This document shows positions 25,404 to 37,322 of a stretch of 64,000 nucleotides of DNA, one piece after another. Positions within the stretch are counted from its first letter, which is position 1; each line of letters opens with the position of its first letter. The position numbers were made by a program, and so were the translations under genes. This stretch comes from Holacanthus passer. Taxonomy: Eukaryota; Chordata; Actinopteri; Pomacanthidae. The stretch lies in the NCBI GenBank assembly GCA_025331565.1, contig JAFREQ010000012.1:11522501-11586500 (forward strand), written 5' to 3'. The notes under the pieces are model-generated. The model ran no database searches. It worked only from the letters and a program-made list of their open reading frames with translations, and was not told the origin of the DNA.

Positions 25404-28400
25404 ATGGATTTGTTGCAGCTTCTGTCATGGGCCTGCATCGTGTTTACAGTCGGGATGTTCTCGACTGGACTGTAAGTTGAATTCATGTCATACTGCAGGG
25501 ACATTTTTTTTATTCTCATTGGCTCCTGCTGTTGTTCTTTTAGTTTGGTAGAAAACATGAGGGCAGATTTTCTGACGATGGTCTGAACCAAGTTAACCAC
25601 AGGGATGGTAACGTGGAGGAATGTGCTTATATATGATCTGATTCTATGATCTGCATATTTGCCTAATGGTTTGTTTGTTTGTTTGTGTGTGTGTGTGTGT
25701 GTGTTTCTAGGAGCGACCTCAAGAAGATGCGAGAATCCAAAAGTGCTGACAACATCCAGTTTCTCCCTTTCCTCACCACATGCCTTAAGTGAGTGAGTGA
25801 GTGAGCGTGGGTTCGCTTATGTCCAAATTGGGGATATACACAAGAGTCAAGACCAGTTGATTCGGGACAGCGGTGCAATTGGGGACAAAAAGTGGTGTCC
25901 TCAATTTGGAAAACTGATTTTTAGGTCAACAGTTAAGGTTATTGTTAGGTTAAGGTCAGGTAGTCCTTCAGGTTAGTCTCCAGGAAATGAGTGTATGTCT
26001 ATGTAAATTCCCCAAAAGTGACATAAGTAAAGACTGTGTGTGTGTGTACGATCCTTTATTTTTCCTTTTGATCTGGTCAGTATTATATTGTCATCCTGCT
26101 TTTGCCTAATGCTGTCTTGTTTCCACAGTAACGTGGGCTGGTTGTATTATGGGATGCTGAAGAAAGACCAGACGATCATCCTGGTCAACATTATCGGAGC
26201 TCTACTCCAGATCCTCTACATCATCATGTATTTCCACTACACAAAACACAAGGTCAGCGAGGCCTCATGTGTATACACTCAACTTTTCTTCTAGTGTCTT
26301 GTGTGCACACTTGTCTGATGCGTGTGTGTGTGTTTCAGAGGATGGTGACATCCCAGTCCCTGACAGCAGGGTTGGTGCTGACCTGCGGCTGGTTGTACTT
26401 TGGGATGTTTCTTCCTGAAGGAGACACTCGGCTCCACCAGCTTGGCCTCACCTGCAGCGTGGTCACCGTCAGCATGTACCTGTCCCCACTCACCGACCTG
26501 GTACAGCTCACATGCACTACAGACAAACACAACACACATACAGCATGTGCAAAGCAAATTAACTGACTCGTCTCACTGGATTCATGAGATAAGATAAGAT
26601 GTACCTTTATTCGTCCCACAGTGGGGAAATTTACAAATTTGGATAATGTAGAGACAAATGTGGCCCGTTTTGGAATGAAGTTACATTTGGTGTGATAATC
26701 CTAAATAGATAAATAAAATGGACAATATCTGCTAATATGCACATTATCAAATTCACATACATGAGTGATGAAAGGATTAGATGCTTAATTGATTTGTCAA
26801 TGCACAGAAAATTAACTGTCAACACATCTGTCTTTTAAGTCACTTATTAAGCAAATAAGCTTGTTGGTCCCAACCTTGAATAAAAAAAAAAATATATAAA
26901 TTTCTCTTTTTTATATCGCCGGTAATTGTGAGCTCTGTAGGACAAAATGAGCAAGTTTGGTCTCTGTGAAATATTTAATGATGAGTCATTTAATCAGTTA
27001 ATCGTACATCAACATTTGAGTTGCAGCCATAATATAAATCGACTTCATGTTCATGGCAATGGCAATGGCAATGGCAAGCAAGATAAAGTCTTTTGATTTT
27101 AATGTAGGTGTTGTAAGATTTATTATTTTTTGTTTATAACACAATAATTCTGTTTAAAAAGGATAAGCGGTCCAGTCAGTGACTTATTGCTCATCTCAAA
27201 GTGGAAGTGGTCAGCCATGGTAACTAGTCATGGCTGATTTTCTGCCCATTAAAACCCAGAAAAACCAGCTAAATGACAGTTGGTTGCACTTCGAGTTGCA
27301 GCTTTGACATTGTGCAGTCAACGACCTCTGAAATGTGCTTTTCACGCTCAGGAGCACTAATGTTGAAGTGGGGAAAAATTAATCTGCAATGGGAAGATGT
27401 TTACTTTTAATGATCTGTCAATGGAATGAACAGTCACTTCTCAAAAGACAGACCCTCTTAGAAGAAATTCATACTGTGCAACCTTATACAAACAATCCTC
27501 ACTGAAACACTGACTACATTCAGTACATACAACTGTAAGCACATTGAGTTCTTTTCTGACCATATGCCTCCTTGAACTTGTGAACAGACAGCAGACAGCA
27601 TCTGTTCAGTGAACTCAGCCAAATCTGCACGTGCAGCTATTTACTAATGAAAGAATTAATCCCCAGTTCTCGCTCTTTCCTTTTGTCTCTTTGAGTCATC
27701 TTGTCTTGTTCTCTGTCTACTATCCTGTTTGTCTCCTTCCCTCCATCTGCCTCACAGCTCTGAGTGACCCCGAGTCAGTTTCCTGCCTTTCTTTCCCTCA
27801 TCTGTCTCTTCCTGTTATTCTCTGTCTCTGTCTGTTTGTGCCCCATCCCCTTGGTTACATGCTGTTGTCTCCTGTTACAGTTTACCTGATTTTTTTGGCA
27901 CTTATCAGAATTATTCCAAAAATAGACAGAATCTCAAGCCATCCTCATGAAGATTATTTTTAATAGTCCTGATGTGCTTGTGGGCTTTAAAGGAAAAAAT
28001 CCCGTTTTCTGCAACTTGGGTCTTAGTTTTGTCATTTTTGGTCATGATTTTTTTTTTTATTATTAATATTAACCTTGTGCTCACAAAGGAAACCAGATAG
28101 GGAAAGAAACACAAGCAGTCATAATTAGTATATAGGTTTTAAACAAATATCCAGGTCAGACAAACTTATGTTGAAGAGAAAAAGAAAGACAAATGGTGAA
28201 ATCTTTTCAATTAAAACATCCATCACAGTTTACAGGCCGACTTCTTGGTTAGACTTAGACCTTCCATACTCCACACTTTCAGTTTTTACATCCAAATAAT
28301 GTGGTTCAAGATAATCTGACTAAAATGTTGGCTTGTTTGCAGATTGCTGAATCACCTGACCGTTGGTGAACCTCGCTCCATTGTGGTAGCAATTTGCTGT

Positions 28401-28810
28401 GTTTATTAAAGTGTTTAATCTGTACACTGATTGTTGCTGTCCTCATTCGCTCTTCCCCTTTAGGTAGAAATAGTGCGTAGTGGAAATGTGCAGCTCTTGT
28501 CCTTCCCTTTGACTGTAGCCACCCTGTTCACTTCAACTTCCTGGGTCCTCTACGGCCTCCAGCTGGATGATTACTTTATTGTGGTAAGACAGAGTGATTA
28601 TGCACCTGAATCACACCTGTGAACACAGCGTTCAACTTTGTTTCTTGATTAAAATAAAGATATTATCCATAATGCCATTTCTTCTTCCTGTTTGTGTTTC
28701 AGGTTCCAAACACACCTGGAATCTTCACCAGCATCATCAGATTTTATTTGTTCTGGAGATTTGCATCTGTCAATCAAAGCTCACCTTCCTATAAGCCTAT
28801 GCATATATGA
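25404..28810 (+). CDS. slc50a1: SWEET1 sugar transporter
   Basis: The six coding exons are 25404-25471, 25711-25788, 26129-26252, 26339-26500, 28464-28583 and 28703-28810. They join in frame to 219 residues (human 221). The protein has two MtN3/saliva (PQ-loop) repeats, seven predicted membrane segments and an extracellular N-terminus. Recognisable segments are SADNIQFLPFLTT, NVGWLYYGMLK, SMYLSPLTDL, LSFPLTVATLFTSTSWVLYG and NTPGIFTSIIRFYLFW. These match vertebrate SLC50A1 throughout, including the proline-containing PQ-loop motifs. SLC50A1 moves glucose and related sugars along their gradient, at Golgi and plasma membranes. It lies directly downstream of efna1 on the same strand, as in human. 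Confidence 0.96.
25805..26047. repeat. GT-flanked dispersed repeat in slc50a1 intron 2
   Basis: This unit contains GGTTATTGTTAGGTTAAGGT, GTTAGTCTCCAGGAAATGAG and a terminal GTGTGTG run. It is related to the two units in efna1 intron 1 at 11629-11930. Confidence 0.5.
26501..28463 (+). other. slc50a1: slc50a1 intron 4 with repeat debris
   Basis: The longest slc50a1 intron. It holds a LINE/SINE-type tail at 26583-26640 and a four-copy hexamer run (ATGGCA register) at about 27054-27077. No internal exon is supported. The 110-codon frame at 27631-27963 has no similarity I recognise. Confidence 0.7.
26583..26640 (-). repeat. 3' tail of a teleost retroposon
   Basis: On the minus strand it reads as a CCCCACTGTGGGACGAATAA-type tail followed by a TCTTA microsatellite (the plus strand shows GATAAGATAAGATG, then the tail reversed). 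The same tail is found in the opposite orientation at 62255-62305. Such a tail with a TCTTA run is typical of a fish LINE/SINE family; I think it is L2-like, but this is uncertain. Confidence 0.55.
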
Positions 28811-29770
28811 GGATTAAAGAAGAGGGGGGTAGATATTTACAGGAGCAGCTCTGTTGACTCTGCATGGAGGCCTGCAGCAATGCTCTTCCATCACTTGTCT
28901 TGTATTTTTAATCATATAAAGACAAAGTTAAATGAAGGGAAGCAAACTGTCATTGGACGGCACCACCTGGCAAAGTGGACACAATGCCTTGTGTTTGTTG
29001 TCAGTAAGTAATGGTGTTACTTGGTGAAGTGAAAAAATTATGTTGTCTTCAATTCAGTTTTGTTTTCTGCAGCTATTGTTAAACTTGTGACCTGTGTTTC
29101 TTCTCCTTGTCCTTCAAGTGCCTTCTGTTAGATCCTGTGTGCCATTAAAGATCAATGGCATTTGCTGATCTACCAACATGTCAGGAGACGTTCTCTCTGT
29201 TCACAGTCCAGTGAATTGGATTGAATCCTCCTCACCTCATACTAGCCAAAGATTTTGTGGCGTTATTACTCGCTGGCTGCTATTTTAATATCACATGTAG
29301 TTGCTGTGGTCATGTATGGAATAATGTAATATATAGTTTCATATTTTTCCACACAGCTTGGAGAGGAAATGCCTATTTAGAGTTGGTACTCATGTCTCTG
29401 TATCCCCATGCAGACAGAATATTGAGTCATATCAGTGACAGTAAATTATATTTGTATTTCTATATATTTTACGTCTTTTTGATACAGAATGTCTATGTTG
29501 GCTCAAATATTGTCTAACTATATTGTTAATGCCATTTTTATGAGCTGTTGTATATGAAATGAATTAAGTAATTAACACCATAGGATTTGTTTACAAGAAT
29601 GGATGATGTTTATTTTTCTGGTGTCTGGTTATCATGGGTAATAGAGTCTTGCTTGTCTCCTCATTATTATCTGTAATAAGGACATATGTTATGCAAATTA
29701 AACAGCTGAGCGTCACTACACTTCTAAAGGATGTAACATCTTTAAAGGTGCCATGTAAATAAATTTTTAC
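28811..29770 (+). other. slc50a1: slc50a1 3' untranslated region and polyadenylation candidates
   Basis: The AT-rich stretch after the stop has no coding exon. ATTAAA at 29144-29149 and AATAAA at 29758-29763 are both possible polyadenylation signals, so the transcript end is ambiguous. Confidence 0.45.
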
Positions 29771-30449
29771 CTTAACCATCAGTTACTTTTATGTGCTGAT
29801 TGCTTATTAAGTTGTGAACATGGTTGGACATGAAAGATTTTTTTTTTTAGTGAGAAAGCTGCTCTTGACCCTTTGAAGTCGGAAGATTTGTGCTGTAGTT
29901 TTGTTTTGGGTGCAGTAATGAGCTTACATGCAGATGTGTGGAGATAAGTGTGTGAGCGTGTGATTGGGGTGGTTGTGCAAGAAGAGACAAAAGCCTGTTT
30001 GATGGTGCAGCAGTGTGAATGAGCTTGTTTGTGTGAGTGTGTTGATACACAGAGGGCAGTGGTGGGAAAGGCCACGCCAGAGGTTCTCATCCTGAGTGTG
30101 TGTGTATGCGTATGTGTGTGTGTGTGTGTTACATTGGCCTCTCTTCCTGAGCTCAAAGAGCCTGGCCCTGACAGTGAACACACAGACACAACACAGTATT
30201 GTGCTGGATTTGAGTGTTGTGTAGAAAAGCTAAGCCGAGAGGACTGGAGGTGGGAGATAAATGAGCTACAGTTGAAAGAGCGAACAAGAAAGAAAAGGGG
30301 ACATTTTTGAGGAGGAGATGAGGAGGCAGAAGCGGAGAATGTATAAATGAGGCAGAGGTGGGAAACCTGGGAAGAAGAAGAGAAATTTAGGTTTGGCTTG
30401 TTGCATAGTTCTGTCGTAACATGATTAATAATAATAAGATAGATAAGAT
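29771..30449. other. Spacer after slc50a1
   Basis: I see no gene. A GT run lies at about 30098-30129, and the frames across it arise from that bias. Confidence 0.55.
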
Positions 30450-30810
30450 AATAAGACTATGACAGCCATGTGCAGTGAAACACTAACATGTCACCCAGTC
30501 TGTTAGTTACAATGTAAATCATCCTGAAGGAGATATGAATCCTAACTAAATTTCATGGCAATCCTTTCAACAGCTGCAGAGACATTTCCCTCTAAACCAC
30601 AAATGTGAACCTCATGGTGGCGTAAGAGGATGAGTCAGAGGATAACCAAAGTCAGTATCATTATCTGGCAACCATGAATGTCTGTACACATTTCTTTGCC
30701 AGTCCAAGCAGTTGATGTCAAAGTCAGGGAATTACAGTAGGATTCATCCTCCAAGGAACATGAATGTGCCATCCATGCGGTGGTTGTTGAGATATTTCAG
30801 TCTGGAACAA
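30450..30810. repeat. Dispersed teleost repeat with two related halves
   Basis: The phrases AAATTTCATGGCAATCCTTT, ACCTCATGGTGGCG, GGATTCATCCTC and GTTGTTGAGATATTTCAGTC belong to a very common fish interspersed repeat. The stretch contains the ATGAAT...GAGATATTTC-type module twice (about 30530-30590 and 30765-30800), consistent with its internally repetitive structure. It has no coding capacity. Confidence 0.6.
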
Positions 30811-31533
30811 AGTGTTCGATCAGCCATTCTTAGAGCAGAATGGAAAGAAAAGAAAACAGTTCATTTTGGGACAATAAGGGGATTCTATGTATTTCTCTTG
30901 TTCTGTAATTAACTTATAAGATATCAAAACCTATGAAGTATGTTATAAAAGCAAACAGGATATTGCAGACAAGTGAGTCAGACTCATCAGGTCTGCGCTT
31001 GACCAGAAATATGAGCCAGCATGCTCTGATAAACCCACATACAGTGGAGGCCTTTTGAAAAGAAATTAGTCATGAAGGTGGGAAGGGGAGGTTTAGCAGA
31101 AAGAAAAATGAGCTTATGATGAGTCCAGGAGAAGATAAGGGAGTATTGGGTGTTGTCCATTCTGCTAGTGAAAAAAGAGACATCAATAAGGTTGGAGGGA
31201 CAATGCATGGAGTCAGACAGACTGGCCGGACCCACCCCTCATTACAAACTGTGGCTTTATTGTGAAGGACAGTGTGTTAAGTGTTAGGCAGGAAATCATA
31301 GTACAGTCCTCAGGTTGGTGTGTACACATTTTTTGGTCGACAGCGAAACAGTGACAGGACGCTTATGTTTTGTGTTTGAGTGTATATGAGTGGGTGTGTG
31401 TGTGTGTGTGAGTGTGTGTGTGGGGGGTGGGGGGTGGGAAGGGGTGTTGAGAGGCGGATAATCAGCTGAACAATGAGTACAACTTACAAACAGGATCCCT
31501 CTGTTTCCTGTAGTAGATACTGTCTCCTTAAAC

Positions 31534-31580
<47 letters not shown>

Positions 31581-34500
31581 GCTGACTCTTGCACTTTTGC
31601 ACACATCCTTTTAAACACAGGCATATACACACTATGTACAGTATGTTGTCCTGTACACAGACACTCCCACAGCCTCTCTCTCCCCCACAAACAACATGTG
31701 TGCGTTCAGATGTCTATTTTTGTCATCACGGGGCGCATTCTGATCTATGGGTTTTGTTTCCCCCGTAATTACGCACAACAAAGTCCCTGCTAACATGCAG
31801 TCTGCAGCCTAACAGTGTGCATGCTCAGCATATGAACACACACACACACACACACACACACAGCATACACACTGGGGGAGCAGTCAGCAGCTTGTGCACT
31901 TTCTACCATCAGTAAAAGCACACCTGTCCCAGCTGCTGTTTTGAAGAGAAGAAGAGGGAGAGAAGGAATGCGCCTCTCTCAGTTTTCCTGTCGGCCCTCA
32001 CCCTTCCCTGCCGTCCCTGTCGCCCTCTTCCCTTGGCTTGTTTATCAAATTATTCCCATGGTCAGCTATTGTTCCTCCTCCTCTCACACACGCTGTCACC
32101 TGATTTCTTTCTGTCTCCTTATTGTTCTTTACCTCTTCACAAATCATATCTCATATCTTCTTACACCCTCTCTTTATAATTTGTAAGCCTCCTCCTTCAC
32201 CTGTCATTCCTCTAAAACACTTAGTGTCCTGAAATAGTCACACACGGTGACAACCATGTTTTGTACCCTCAGATCATCTGCAGTGATAATCAGGTCTGTC
32301 TCGTGAAACTGTCAGCCGGTCTGATTTATATAGAAGAGCATGCAAAGGTTTCTCAGCTGAGAAAAAAAAAACCCCACTTTAAGCTCTTTTGATATGCAGA
32401 ACATTTACACACAAAAGTCCCCAATTAACTCTGAAGCTTTCTCTCATCGCTTTTTATTGGTGCACATGTATATGCATGCACTCCCTTGTTTGCGAATGCA
32501 GTTGCTGCTGTAGGTATTTATGGGGAGACATGCGCAGGGAGCAGCAAGTGGCTTTCTATTCCCAGTTTTACCAGCTTCTCCACCTTTGTTTTGATTTTAT
32601 ATTCAGCATTTTTCCTCCTCAGAGCCTGGTGCTTGCGCAGCTGAGGGGCTCACACAAGAACTTGCACGCAAAGACCACCTTCCTGTTTTTCATGCACACT
32701 CGATCACACATGCAAAAATGTGGCTCTTCAGCTCTTTCGCCGGTACCAGTTGGTGCTGGAAGACCTTTGCTCTGTATCTATGTCACAAAAATAGATTTAC
32801 AGAGCCCTCCGGTGTGTCCTGGGGGTTATGGTGTTGTTCAGTATGTCCTGTCTCAGTCTCCCAGATTGTTTGACTCCCCCCTCCTTCCTCCTCCTTCCTC
32901 TTCTTCCTCCTCCCTCTGCTCCTGCTGCCCCTCAAAATGGGAACAGTGAGTGAAGTGATGTGTGGACAGCTAGTCATTAAGTTGTCAGAGGGCAGCCTAT
33001 GGACCAGAACACTGTCAGCACGGATGAACATACACGTTTCGCTTCTGATATAAATCACTTGTCGGGTATCCTTCTGTTTCAAATGCAAAACATATCAGAG
33101 ATTCAATAACTGTGCTTGACACCACTGGACCCAACAACAGCATTACATGTGTCAAGCAAGTTTCATTTAACTTATTAATCAATAAAGTTACATCTGTAAT
33201 TGTGTTTTCCTGGTTTAAAATTTTAAATAATTGCATTTGGATTCAACTCACACACTTACTCATGTTCCATAAATCATTTCTAATAATTGTTTAGTGAATA
33301 CAGCCACAAAGCAGGTTCTCGTGGTGAAAAATGATCGAGCCAAACAGGTGGTGTAGTACAGTTAAGGACTTTATGGAGACTTAATGTTTTTCCTGTCTAA
33401 AAATGACACACACTCACACATAAATACTCAGAGAGCCTGAGGGGCCTTGGTCCTGTCTGAGCATGCTCTCTCACTTTGGCATCTGTCCAGAACACACACA
33501 TGTGGCAGATCTGTGTGTGTATGTGTAAGTGTGGATTTTTTTTCTTGGAAGTGTTTTGAATGGCAACCATGTAAAGTGGATTTGGATTTGATTGCATAGT
33601 TGTGTGTGTGGATTTCAGTTCAGTGACACACAAAAATGTTTTTTTTTGGGTGAGGTTCACAAACCTCTGCGAGCGACTGAGAGTCATTTTGTTTGAGTTT
33701 TCAAGACTTAGTTGGACCATAGTTGGAACTTGCATACTTACTCCGGGATCTGAAATGTCGGGGGTGTAGTATATGTCTGCACACAGGACATACATGTCTG
33801 CTGTGATGTGCAGAGGTGCTGAGGAAAGACACAGCTGTTCAGGGGACCTGGAGTCTGTGCTTGCATTAGCAAACATTTCTGCAGCTTCCTGCACGGTTTG
33901 CATATTTGAAAGTTGCTACATCTCATTGCGTGTGAAACTTATTCTGCTTGGCACTCAGCAATTTTTGCTTCAGTCAACTCCAACACATGAAACAGCTTTA
34001 TTGGCTTTTCAAATACAGTAATTTCATCCCAGATAATGACTCAGAACCGACAATGTCAGCCAGTGACAGTAACTTGTAAGAATGAAAAATGACATACAAA
34101 GGTTTATCTTGAGTTATATGAGACATTTGAAGGGATTAGTGAAATATCTTTTAATTCCAACATCATCTGTATTCATGTGAAATTCTAAACTTCCAGGTTT
34201 TGCCTGTTATTAGTACACTGTTGTTTAGTTGCATATTCAGCTTATCATCTGTGTTTTTCATCATCAGACAACTGATCAGCTCTTCCAGTCAATCATCATC
34301 CCAACACAACAAAACTTGATTGGAAGTTCAGGTGAATTTCTCTCTAACATGGTTGCGTGCAAACGGACAAACGCTGGCTTAACTGTTGTGGGGAGGAGCT
34401 CTGCTGGGTAAACATGTGAAAACTAAACTGAGCTCAAGCAAAGAAATGATGCAACCACACTGGGACCAGAGCTCTGTGGAGGAGGAATTAGGACTACAGA

Positions 34501-35806
34501 GGAAAAAAAAAAAACACCAGTGTGGGACCAATGTGATTTTTTGTTCTGTGGGAGGTTTTCTTCCTCTCACTGTTGTATTATGTCACTTTTGGTATGCGTG
34601 GTAAATGCAGTCTATAATTATGTGACACTCTCAGGAAACTTGCAGGTGCATATGGAAATTAGTCAATCTTGGCTTATTGTAGCACACGTGCACTTATTTT
34701 AATGATTTATATGCAGTGTCAGTGACAAAAAAAAATAGGTGCAAAAAAAGAGAAAAAGGAACAAGGAAGAGGGAGAGAAATATTCTTCCAGGTGTAACAA
34801 AATGAATGGCACAAAGATTGGCTCAGAGTGACCCAACAGAAGCTGAAAGCTCTTAACTTGCAATATATGACCTGTCATCACAGATTGTTACCAGGCAAGT
34901 CAGTGTTGACACATAGTGCACCTGTTGCTGACAAGGCCTTTTCCACTCAAGACGGAGGATAATCAACAAAGCACAAACAATGTCGCCCCCTAACGGTAGA
35001 TTTTTATTATTGCAAACTCCTGCAGCAGAGAGGTCATTCTGACAGAGAGCTCCAACAACACAGTGTAATGTTCACACAACATCTCTGTCATGATGCAAAA
35101 ACACTGTGACAAATGCACAACCATTCTTCTGTTACATAACATCTTTTCTTAACTCTTTTGCCTTTGTGTAACACTGCTATTTGTCACTGTCTGGGCGTTG
35201 TTCAAACTACCGGTCCAGCAGGCTCACCTCCTGAGCCGCCCCTCTTCTATTGCCTTGTCTTCGGTTCACATGTAATGCAGCTGCTGAGCTCTTACCCTGC
35301 CTCTTCCTGTTGCTGTCCTTGTGTCCTATAAGGTGTGTCCCGGCTCTGTACAAAATAAGTTGATTATATCTAAGCCCTGTGGCACAAAAGATCCACTTCA
35401 CATGTTGCATGCAGCTGTGGCACGCTTGAGTGATTAAGGGCACGCTTGCCCTTACATGCAGGTTGGCATCACACACTCATAGAGACATCAGTTATTCCAT
35501 GACTTCTGAACAAGGAGAGTCTGGTCTAATAATCCGTTCTAGAGTTACAGTCAATCAAAATGTGACAACTTTATAGCACGCAACAGTTGTATCTGACTAA
35601 AAACATGTTTATCATTTTGGCTGTTGGGTGGAAAAATGACAGGTGATGATGAAAATACAAAACAGGAAGACATACAAAAAGTTTCTGTCTTAACTGTATC
35701 ATGGAAAGGAAAATTTATGAATCATATTATTCAGAGAATTTGCTCCTGTGCAGTTACCTCTGATCATTATTTGGCACAAAGTGACTCCATGTTACAGTTA
35801 TTAGTC
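30811..35806. other. Gene-free stretch between slc50a1 and trim46
   Basis: No exon resembling a known protein was found on either strand. In human, DPM3 would be expected in this part of the cluster, but no DPM3-like frame is visible. The longest frame (186 codons at 32389-32949) has no domain and ends in a serine/proline-rich low-complexity run. CA runs lie at 31534-31578 and 31838-31862. Confidence 0.5.
31534..31578. repeat. CA microsatellite
   Basis: An uninterrupted CA run of about 44 bases, preceded on the left by GT-rich sequence (31396-31425). Confidence 0.95.
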
Positions 35807-37322
35807 ATTTATTGTTTTTTCTCATGACATGATAGAAACATTCTGCCTGCAAAGATAAATCTAAATGAAGAGATTCTGATTTCTGTGATGCTACAGTCTA
35901 AAGTCATTCAAGTGCTGTGCTGTAACACAAGTAGAGGAGTCTGGACACATCATTCAAGACAGGACACACACATACTGTGTGCACAACAGAAAGCATGAGA
36001 GTCACAGCCAGAGCTCACACACACACCAGAAAAATCATATCTTATATCAAAATACAGTCGGAGCCAGTCGATTTGAAAATAGTACAATATAGACAATCTC
36101 TTGCATTGAAATGATACATAACTGGGTTCTTACATTCCCCAAACATAACTGTGAATCAGCTTAGTCGATAAGTAAATGAGCTACTGTCACTTGCAGTAAG
36201 AAAAACAAAAGCTGTAAAAAAAAGTCAAATAGTATAAATAGACCTCTTCTCATTACTTCAAATGGTTACCTTGTCATCCATCTACTTCCTATAATGTCAT
36301 ATTTTATCATTAATATGTTTGTGCAAATCACTCAAACACCACAGTTTAATACCGGACAAGTAGGCCATCCACATTTTTAACTTTCGTGAAAATGTAAAAC
36401 ACTGAAATGCATTCACATGTTATTAAGTCAAACAGCATAATGAGAACATCATTCCTAAGAGACATTTTTCACTTTGATTTCTCTTGTAATCTGAAAACAT
36501 TGAGGCAACTGTGAGCGTGTTTACCCAGCCGAAATGCCACACAAGTCCTTTTTGAAATGCAAAACAGCGACTATATAAAATACCAACTGGGACTGTTTAG
36601 ACACCAAGACACGTGATCCTGCCATGAGCCAGCAGAAGTTTACATCCAACAACCAAAGAATATTCACATTCTGTAATTCTGGCTTATATACACACATCGT
36701 TAACACTTGTTGAGGCTACTTTAAAAAATGAAGATATAAAATTAGACATACAGTACATCTGAGGTGCTTTTACAAGGTGACAGTCAGTTATCTGCATATA
36801 TGTAAGTTATGAATCCTAGTTACACTTGCATGCAACATTTGTTGTCCGATCATTCTGGGACAAATTAAGACAAGTGTAAAAGGAGGGCAGATTTTTCTTC
36901 CATTGAAAACAGATTTTTAACCTGTTATAAAGGTGTTTCGCTCACCCTGTCAACAGAATTCTGCATAGTCTAAAATGACTTCAGCCACAATGTCCTTAGG
37001 AGTATTGCAAAATGGACAAAGAAAGCAGTAGAAACTACAAAATAAAGAAGCCAAAAGAGAGAGTTGATATTTTCAGACCAAGTGCAAATGCAAAACAACA
37101 TCAGATATTAATAGTCAGATCTCAAAAATCACATTTTAAAGAAAAAACGTAACCGTATTTAGCAGTTACAGTTCAATCAAGTATCGAAGTTTAACAGGAT
37201 CAAGGCAATTAATTATCATCTCACATTAAGTGGTGAATATAAATCACCTTTAAGTCTACAGACATGAGAGAAACTTTGAACACTGAGTGAACTGCGCCCA
37301 CAAACTGCCACCCCGCCACAAT
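35807..37322 (-). other. trim46: Probable trim46 3' untranslated region
   Basis: The region lies just after the trim46 stop codon (minus strand) and is AT-rich without coding exons. A minus-strand AATAAA is at 35813-35808. Where the mRNA ends is inferred, and an earlier or later site is possible. Confidence 0.4.

Noticed and set aside
32389..32949. 186-codon open frame on the plus strand, the longest outside known genes
   Set aside because: No domain, no membrane or signal pattern that convinces, low-complexity end, and no splice partners. Such a length is expected by chance in 64 kb of repeat-rich DNA.
28811..37322. Search for a DPM3 gene, expected from the human gene order
   Set aside because: No small two-membrane-segment frame resembling DPM3 is visible on either strand. 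This is a reading by eye, so a diverged copy could be missed.
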